Positions 57,651 to 64,000 of a stretch of DNA of 64,000 nucleotides are shown piece by piece. Every line of letters starts with the position of its first letter. Position 1 is the stretch's first letter. The translations under genes and the position numbers were made by a program. The stretch comes from Gerris lacustris. Its lineage: Eukaryota > Arthropoda > Insecta > Hemiptera > Gerridae. Location of the stretch: positions 18,025,430 to 18,089,429 of the forward strand of contig OX578276.1 in the NCBI GenBank assembly GCA_951217055.1. The letters are read 5' to 3'. Under the pieces are notes generated by a model that ran no database searches, was not told the origin of the DNA, and saw nothing but the letters and a program-made list of their open reading frames with translations.

Positions 57651-57832
57651 TGTTGCAATATTTTATTTGCAATGGTTTAATTACTCAAGTTTCCATAGAA
57701 ACGTTATTGTTGTTTTGTTATATGTCAAAGTATAAATATATTGACTGGGTATAGTCGTGTGTGAGAATCCAATGTGTTCATTATTGTATTGAGTTATCTT
57801 AATGTTAGAACATAGATTATAAACCGGCAACA
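57651..57832 (+). repeat. Right LTR
   Basis: 182 bp, paired with the left LTR. Confidence 0.9.
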
Positions 57833-58159
57833 CATATTAAATAAATCTTCAACTTCAAGTTTCAACCCCTCTTTTTCATCACTCATATTTACTCGACACC
57901 GTCACTTATCGCGCAATGAAAGAAGTAGACGGGCAGTCAACTTTCTCTCTCAGGAATTTGAATTAGCAAATAATCAGAGTTTACGTCTGTTGGTATATAG
58001 ATGTGTCGATACATATAGCTGATAGTAAAAATATATATTTCTGTCATCAATTTTTCAGTGTTTACCTTTGTTAAGATTACTGTCACTGTCTGACATAACT
58101 ATTATGCATTAACTGTCAGATGTAAACGCACCTTTATCCTAAATTTCTTTGGACTAGAT

Positions 58160-58543
58160 CAGGGGTATCCAACTCCAGTATTCTAGAGGTGTAAGAGCAC
58201 TAGCGCTCCACGAGAATATGGTGGTTAAAATTGTAAACTACTTATGATCTTTTGACATTTGTACTATTTCGTAAATAAACAATACAAAAAAACAAACAGC
58301 CTCGGTGGCCGAATGAGATGCGCGATAGCTCAGAATGAGAAAGTTCCCGGGTTCGAATCAAGTAAATTGACAAATTAATTTATTAATTTATTTCTTTGAA
58401 TTAAGAAGCTCTATATCTTTTGAATGGTGTAAAAGATTTAGTTACAATATTAACCGCCAATTCCCGTGGAGCTCTAGTAGTCTAACACAGGTAGATAAAG
58501 AGGGGAGGTGGAAATCTTTCCGTTTAAGGATTCTATGATCGCT
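58160..58543. mobile_element. Small element with 9-bp flanking duplicates
   Basis: GGACTAGAT at 58151-58159 is repeated at 58544-58552, and the DR3 repeat at 42045-42075 shows the uninterrupted target. It begins with CAGGGGTATCCAACTCC, hAT-like, but the right end does not match it well. Inside is a strong 300-bp TIR pair (58189-58488) with GTAAGAGCACTAGCGCTCC against GGAGCTCTAGTAGTCTAAC. Confidence 0.6.
58299..58361 (+). repeat. tRNA-like SINE head
   Basis: GCCTCGGTGGCCGAATGAGA and CCCGGGTTCGAATCAAG sit at A- and B-box positions with fitting spacing. The acceptor stem does not close, so it is a tRNA relic inside the surrounding element. Confidence 0.5.
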
Positions 58544-58709
58544 GGACTAGATATTCCTTTATTCCTTTATCTTAATTGTAATTTAGACAAAGGATTTTTT
58601 ATAAGTGGTAAACAAATATATGGTGAGTAACCAATTATATTTGTACTGTCCATTATGGCAATATTTAACTCTACTCTCATTTTCTATTGGTCTGACAGGC
58701 TTTCAAGTT

Positions 58710-59532
58710 ACTAGACGTTCGGGACACAAAAAAAAATTCGCCGAAGAAAGTCGAATCTCACTCGGGAATAATCGGGTCCAAAATCCTAAAATATAATTTT
58801 TTAAATAAATTAATTGGTAAGAAATGGTTAATCCGACCACCGGTAATAATATTTATTATTATAATATTCATTAAAACCATTAAAAGAAGAGGGTCTTTAA
58901 TAATAATAATAACAATTATGTAATGTTTACATTTAAAACGGCTGGGAATTCTTAAAATACGTGGTGTCACACCAAAGAAGATACTCAATACCTATTATAA
59001 AACTATATTTCTAATTTAGTAAAAGCTGATCATGCGATAAAATATTTAAACTCGAACTTATCTACTTACAAAGCTTTGTTTTTAATGAAATTACATTTCA
59101 ATTTAATTCATATTTTACTTTCGTATTTTATTTGGATTTATTGTTTTTCATTCTAGAATTATAATTACTAGTCGTGTATAATATGTGTACTTATTCCATT
59201 TCAATCACTCTTGGGTTTACGTGATAATATATGAACAATTTAAAAATAAACGAAATCATTTAATGTCTATTTTATTTCTATTTTATATGTATGTTTTATA
59301 CTGGTCTATGTTTAATAATTGTATTATTTTTGCTATAATAATAAACATTTGTATGTTTTAAGTGTTATTATGATTATGAATAGTCATGGTCGAAAAGACC
59401 TTGAAAGAAATATATATAGACAAAAAAGGGTTGAATGCACAGTGTAGAGGTGGGGTAAGGCCCGATCGTACTCGACTTGTCTCTCTGCTTCGGCCTCCTT
59501 CGGCGACTTTTTTTGTGTCCCGAACGTCTAGT
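58710..59532. mobile_element. ACTAGACGTT-family TIR element B (823 bp)
   Basis: Ends ACTAGACGTTCGGGACAC and GTGTCCCGAACGTCTAGT. Flanks TTTCAAGTT (58701-58709) and TTTCAAGAT (59533-59541) match at eight of nine bases. Same family as 32072-33895, without the DR2 insert. Noncoding. Confidence 0.85.
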
Positions 59533-59600
59533 TTTCAAGATGACCAATAGTGATTGAGATTGAAAGCTGATTTTTTACAATTAATTTACTTTTAGAGAAT

Positions 59601-60142
59601 AGAAATATTTTTTTTCCGTGGTAGGCTGTGAAATAGTAAGTTTAGAGCCTAAAAAACATAGCTAAAATCCATTTTTTCATTACGTGGACTTAAAAAATCT
59701 TTTCATTACTCCTAGCTGTAAAGAAAAAATCTTTTACGTCCTAGGAACTAAAAGATTTTTATTTTCCGGCGGGTAGTTGTCAAAACTTCCGTTAGTACCG
59801 CTGCAGTCTTTGTAGAAATGCTCCTAGTACGATTAAAATCCGCTAGATGTCAATGCGTTTTATTTATCTTTTCTTATAGTGTAACCTCTTTTTAAGGTTT
59901 ATTTTTTTAAGTCTTAAGTATGTACTAATATTTGTTATTATTATATATTGATTAGTGAATAATATTTAATGTTTTTTCATTGTCTGCTACCTCGGAAAAA
60001 ATAGCATATGCTACGCGACTGTGAAGTGTTTTTTCTTTACCTTGGCAATATTTACTGTCGAGCGAAGCGAGACAGTAAATGTAATTGCCGCGGTAAAGAA
60101 AAAACTCACTTCACAGCCTAGTAACATAATATACTATTTTCC
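59601..60142. mobile_element. Twin-hairpin element, copy 2 (inverted)
   Basis: Reverse complement of 42660-43197. Both hairpins are kept, including GTCGAGCGAAGCGAGAC at about 60057-60073, and the CTAGGAACTAAAAGA arm near 59740. Confidence 0.7.
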
Positions 60143-60253
60143 CCTAAGCAAGAGAGCACTGCTTCTTTTATACCACGTATTACGTTTTTACTTTGTTACC
60201 CACTGACCCACCTCTGTGTGGTGAATAAGCACCACATTTGTTCTAAAGTTTAC

Positions 60254-60580
60254 CTTTAATAGTGCTCCTACATCTCCTACAAAGAAGTATGTCTCACAGA
60301 CAGTCTCACTGTAGATATGACTAGGCAAACTAATGTATTTAGTTGCTCCTCCATTAAAGCTAAGACCGAATTGCTGAAAACCGAAAACTAGATTCATCTG
60401 AATCCAATGATCTTCATGTAGATTGACTATCAACTCGTTCGGTATTATTTGTTGCTCGTAGTACAGGAGTAGAGTAACTCTGGATTCCTCTAGAGATAGA
60501 AGCAAGAAGTTATCATTGTTCCAGTTTCTCATTAAAAGAATGTGACCATCGACAAGTTCGGGTTTCAATGCAAGCTCAAT
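60254..60580 (-). CDS. Laminin-G domain exon C
   Basis: Minus strand, acceptor TTTTTTTCTCAG before 60580, donor AAAG/GTAAAC after 60254; 327 bp, 109 codons, phase 0 at both ends, no stop. It reads IELALKPELVDGHILLM, LLSLEESRVTLLLYY, then DHWIQMNLVFGFQQFGLSF and YFFVGDVGALLK. LamG domains have 'i.l.lrp...dGvLL', 'l.dG.v.l.y', 'dg.WH.v.v' and 'lyiGG' in this order. It is presumably extracellular; LamG domains occur in laminins, neurexin-like, agrin-like and Crumbs-like proteins, and I cannot say which. Followed by exon D at 47525. Confidence 0.8.
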
Positions 60581-60755
60581 CTGAGAAAAAAATAATAAGG
60601 TATCTTTTTTTAAGTTTATCCATAGTAACATTCGCAATAGTATAGTCCTGAATAAAGTCGTCATGGTTGTTAAAGTTGTGAATGTTATCATTAAACGTAT
60701 AAGAAAAGGGAGGTTTTACATATAAGAGGTAAAGTTTAATTTAATTCAAATTATA

Positions 60756-60945
60756 TAGGTAAGAGCACCTGTAACGGATATATAGGAGGCCCGTGGTTCA
60801 AGTCCTGGTACTGGGGTCTATTTTTCTCTGTATGTCTCCCGCGTAGTTAAAGATAATTATAATTTGAATTAAATTAAAAATTAATCTTTCCGTAGTATGA
60901 ACACTACCTAAAACTTAAAAATTTGAATTTTTAATTAATTGTACT
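60756..60945 (+). repeat. tRNA-headed SINE, copy 2
   Basis: Head GGTAAGAGCACCTGTAACGG and CCCGTGGTTCAAGTCC; body ends TCTTTCCGTAGTATGAACAC and AACTTAAAAATTTG. Lies in the intron between exons C and B. Confidence 0.65.
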
Positions 60946-61025
60946 CTACGTACAGGTAATAATTGAGTACTTTATAATTATTATAAGCGTAAATTCTCGG
61001 TCTAGTTCTATTGCCGTGAATATTG

Positions 61026-61285
61026 GCTTGCTAGATTGGTAGAAAAGATTGAAAGCTTGGATTCGGGACTTGGTATCGGTAACGACAGAGAAATTGATTC
61101 TCCAGTATAGCTTAGTTGGTAAGAGCGCGCCTGTAACGGTTATATTTAGGAGGCCCGTGGTTCAAGCCCCGGTGATGGGGTCTATTTTACTCTGTATGTC
61201 TCCCGTAGTGAAAGATAATTATAATTTGAATTAAATTATATTAATCTTTCCGTAGTATGAATACTACCTAAAACTTAAAATATGA
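61026..61285 (+). repeat. tRNA-headed SINE, copy 3, with upstream block
   Basis: GCTTAGTTGGTAAGAGCGCG and CCGTGGTTCAAGCCCCGG at 61109-61172, body as in the other copies. The block before it, 61026-61090, is the inverted counterpart of 39318-39382. Confidence 0.65.
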
Positions 61286-61569
61286 AGGTAAAGTTTAAGA
61301 TAACACGATTAGTTTTAATACTGCATTATATCAAAGTAGGTGGAGGGTTTTAAAATTTTTAATTCTTACTCAATTTTTCTGTCTGAAGAACTTTTATCAA
61401 TAACATTTTGTCGTATCACCTAGAGAAAAAGCCCTTCACTAGTGAGAAAAATAACTTTTATCTACGATTGATACGATGTATAAACATTTTATCTCTGTTT
61501 AGATGCGTAGAAAGTGATTCTTTTCGTAGTTGTATTCATTGCGCATGCGCGTTTCATAATTCTTCACCT

Positions 61570-61645
61570 TATTGCACGATGCACGATTAGCGTGTTTGTT
61601 TACATTTGACAAAACTAATTTGCTGTTTGTTTAATTAAAGTAGGG
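61570..61645 (+). repeat. Dispersed repeat also at window start
   Basis: CAAAACTAATTTGCTGTTTG and TTAATTAAAGTA match bases 40-70. Extent unknown because the window cuts the other copy. Confidence 0.5.
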
Positions 61646-61824
61646 GGCAAAAAGTGAATTAAAGTAGGGCAAGTTGTCACAGGGGTAGGTTGTCTCAGGG
61701 TCTATTTGAAGGGGTTTAGAGTGATAAGAGAAAGCTCACGTGGCTTCTGAAGATAACTTTCATTATGTAGACAAAAGTAACGAAAGAAGGTGTCACTGTA
61801 GCAAACCGTCTGTCATCTAGGGCA

Positions 61825-61890
61825 GTGGTTCCCAAACTGTGGTACGTGGGATCGTGTCCAGTGGTACGCGCCGCATAAATATTTGCGGTT
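61825..61890 (+). repeat. hAT-like end, truncated
   Basis: CAGTGGTTCCCAAACTGTGG is a common hAT terminal sequence in animals. No partner end is visible. Confidence 0.5.
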
Positions 61891-62930
61891 AAGAGTTTAT
61901 TCATCCCTTATATACCTCAAAACCAAGTATACAAACAGACTGTCCTGCGATGAGGTTGATTTGCGTTTAAAACAGCCCCATCACGCCAGACATTGTTAGC
62001 TTGAAGTTTGAGCCAATTAGTGCAAGCACATCCATCCCCTTCACTTGCTTAACCACATACATAGTTTATTCGGACGTTTTCTTTCATAATGTTCCTTTTG
62101 AATGCATTTTTGTTTTTGTTTTTAATACAATTTTTATTGATATGCTATGTTCTATTCAAGATATTTTATGTTCTAAATGTATTTTCTTTCATGAATGTTT
62201 TTAGAAAAAAAAAAATACAATTTTTATTTTGTCCTTTTCAATTTAACAAACATCTACTCTCTATCCAGGGGATTGAAAGTAAAAAAAAGTAATGATACAG
62301 TACTCTGGTCTGGTACATCTTAATTTTAAAAAAGTTATTGCATTAAAAAAAAGAAAAAAAAGTTATATGTCTACTCTTTTTGTATTAATGAATAGCCCTA
62401 CAATTATAATTTGATTTAAAGTAAAATTTTATACCTACTATGTAAATAGATGATTCGAAAATTCGGAAAATGATATCAAAAATATAAATAAGAGGGAAGA
62501 GGACAGGAAGGTTTCATTCGAATGCGAGTAAGTTGGTTCCAAACCAACTTTATTTGCGTTATGTTATAACAGCCATAGATTATTTTGAAGGGTATAAAAA
62601 ACGCATGCTATGAATATCTTTAAAGATTGACTGAATTATAGGGAAGGTAAAGAAGCTGTGAATAAAGGTAATTTCAATCTCATTATTAATTATTATGGAT
62701 GATTGAAACAAAAAGTATGATCACTCCCACTTCAGTAATCTAAACAGAGAGCTCGTTGCTTCCATGTTCAGTGGGTTATCAAATTGAATATGTATAATAA
62801 AGTGACTGATTACTCCATCTTTAAAGATGGAGTAATCAGTCGCTAATAAATGTGTCTTATAATATAGCAATAACAATTAACAATTAAAATATATTTTCTT
62901 TAATTTATTTAATAATTTATCAATACTTAA
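61891..62930. other. Intronic noncoding
   Basis: AT-rich sequence between LamG exons B and C. A short palindrome, GATTACTCCATCTTTA against TAAAGATGGAGTAATC, stands at 62809-62840. No gene. Confidence 0.4.
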
Positions 62931-62936
62931 CCTTAC

Positions 62937-63055
62937 ATTCCAGCTATTGATTGAAGGGCATGGTAGAAGGTAGAGGTTGGCTAAACTGATGAAATTCTCC
63001 TCTATATCAGCGGACTCAAATCCAATGTTATATAGGAATCTTTCTAGACCATTTT
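62937..63055 (-). CDS. Linker exon B between LamG domains
   Basis: Minus strand, donor GGAAT/GTAAGG after 62937. It reads NGLERFLYNIGFESADIEEN, then FISLANLYLLPCPSINSWN. The most obvious acceptor, AACAG before 63068, opens phase 0 (exon 132 bp), but the upstream exon A ends in phase 1, and that join gives a stop. An AG 13 bases later (TCTCAAG) before 63055 restores the phase, with a poorer pyrimidine tract. I prefer 63055 for phase reasons only. The exon leads in phase 0 into exon C. Confidence 0.5.
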
Positions 63056-63242
63056 CTTGAGAACTACCCTGTTAATAAACAACTTAATGTCTAAATAAGT
63101 CAATTAAATTTACAAAAATATGATCATCTTTATTATTCTTGTTTTATATGCTCTCAATTGTTGATAGTAATATAAACTAATAGTAACTAAATAATAACTC
63201 CTTTTTCCTTCCTTGAAAAGAAAAAGATAAGTTAGACTATAC

Positions 63243-63465
63243 TTGCCACATTGGGTGTTGCTTGAGTCAGATCTACCGGCTTGAAGTTTATCACTAGACG
63301 GTTCATTTGCCCAAAGAATTGTTCCCCTATGTAAAGATGGTGCGCCAACATATTACCTTCTAGTCTTGGATTCAAAGACTCCATCATTCCGTTCTCTTCA
63401 TCATTTAGCTTTATCTTTAAACTACTAGGTGTCATCATTACCATTACTCTCTGCCACATTTTTAA
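63243..63465 (-). CDS. Laminin-G domain exon A (3' half of a LamG domain)
   Basis: Minus strand, acceptor AATTTTTAG before 63465, donor GCAA/GTATAG after 63243. It reads MWQRVMVMMTPSSLKIKL, HHLYIGEQFFGQMNRLVINF and KPVDLTQATPNVA. This is the second half of a LamG domain ('W..V.V', 'LYIG', 'F.G.i..l.iN..pvDL'). The Cys usual after F.G is Gln-Met here. 223 bp, phase 0 to 1. The first half of the domain must lie beyond 63465 but no exon was recognised there before 64000. Confidence 0.75.
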
Positions 63466-64000
63466 CTAAAAATTAAAGTAGGTTTGCAATGCAGTTGTCT
63501 AATCGAAATATCGAGCTGACCGTGCATTTTAATCTTAAATTTTGCCCTACTGTTGTTGACGAGAGATGTAACTCCGCATAGCTTTTCTTAAGAATCTGCA
63601 TTTGATAAATTATTTTATTTGGCGCAATAACTAATTAAATAATTAAAACAATATCATTTAATGTTTTTTGTGTTTTATTAGCGAAATAATGCAAAACGCA
63701 GTATAAACTATGTATTATATTTAACAGCTGATAGTTAACTATATACATTTTTATTTATAAACAGCTGAAATCGGATCAAAAATAATAATATTTCTAATTT
63801 TTAATTAAAAATAATTTTGTTCCTGTATTTTACCCCCCCCCCCCCCCCCCCCCCCCCCTCTTAAATGAAATATGACAGAAGTGAACATAACAACAATAAC
63901 TGTACTCTTAAAGAGCTTTCCAACGACAAGCATCATGAAGGGCATATTATACTATTTTCACTTTTGAACTCCATACCCCTGTGTACCAATTTGGACCATT
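63466..64000. other. Noncoding with long poly-C tract
   Basis: No exon seen. A run of 26 C stands at 63833-63858. Paired CAGCTGA words occur near 63726 and 63763. Confidence 0.4.

Larger units (their letters stand above)
56942..57832 (+). mobile_element. Short Ty1/copia LTR element (891 bp)
   Basis: Two 182-bp LTRs (56942-57123 and 57651-57832), each TGTTGCAATA...CCGGCAACA, differing by eye at about four positions. 5-bp duplicates CATAT at 56937-56941 and 57833-57837. Just after the left LTR, GGGTTATGGGC resembles the initiator-Met tRNA-derived primer site of copia elements; AAAAGGGGGA before the right LTR is the polypurine tract. Only a gag start is coded; protease, integrase and RT are absent, so it depends on other elements. 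Confidence 0.9.
56350..58133. mobile_element. Harbinger-like TIR element (1.78 kb), nested host of a copia mini-element
   Basis: Ends AGGTGCGTTTACATTTGACA and TGTCAGATGTAAACGCACCT, with the 3-bp duplicate TTA at 56347-56349 and 58134-58136. GGTGCGTTTACA-type ends with a TTA/TAA target are characteristic of PIF/Harbinger. The DR3 repeat around it is interrupted at this point, as comparison with 42035-42060 shows. No transposase is present; the interior holds an LTR mini-element and a 61-codon minus frame that is not recognised. Confidence 0.8.

Noticed and set aside
58299..58361. tRNA gene
   Set aside because: Same reasoning; it also lies inside a TIR element.
61094..61175. tRNA gene
   Set aside because: A and B boxes are present but the acceptor arms do not pair, and the head is joined to the same AT-rich body in three places, so it is a SINE.

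Overview
The window looks like AT-rich arthropod, most likely insect, nuclear DNA. It has no operons and no dense ORFs. It does have spliced exon fragments with GT/AG borders, tRNA-headed SINEs, and DNA transposons of several superfamilies nested in one another. The species cannot be told from the sequence. Most long open frames are shadows of repeats. All similarities are by eye; no search or alignment was run.

Layout. 1-4935: old dispersed repeats, two foldbacks and a poly-C repeat. 4936-27111: two large inverted copies of one composite Mutator-like (MULE) element, left 4936-16505 and right 17781-27111. Each has about 115 bp terminal inverted repeats and its own 9-bp target duplication. They are separated by 1.27 kb holding a broken P-element (THAP9-type) transposase. 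The composite carries tandem 3.1-kb units, LINE tails, MULE/SWIM transposase pieces, a hAT MITE and a GC-rich 0.9-kb insert; a mariner-like MITE sits only in the right copy. 27476-31170: copia integrase remnant, a 1.9-kb hAT element with exact 8-bp duplications, and a Penelope-like RT scrap. 31470-38149: a TIR family with 9-bp duplications, a 1.2-kb double foldback, and a 2.9-kb TA-flanked element. 38640-42520: a GC-rich island with a histone-type 3' stem-loop, SINEs, and Ig-like exon fragments. 42570-47079: hairpin-bearing foldbacks and a 1.5-kb TIR element.

The clearest host gene is on the minus strand. Exon-like pieces at 63465-63243, 63055-62937, 60580-60254 and 47525-47374 encode successive parts of laminin-G-like domains with compatible splice phases. 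The intron between the last two (12.7 kb) is filled by an 8.2-kb foldback element whose inverted repeats are arrays of a 146-bp satellite (47697-55853), a Harbinger-like element with a mini copia LTR element inside it (56350-58133), and three further elements. The last exon has a one-base frameshift in an A run, so the gene may be broken there or the base may be an assembly error.

Most notable: the composite MULE pair, whose length difference is almost fully accounted for by one extra tandem unit and one MITE; a recombinant tandem unit; the satellite-armed foldback with an exact 876-bp higher-order repeat; paired hairpin elements; and an orphan histone-type stem-loop.
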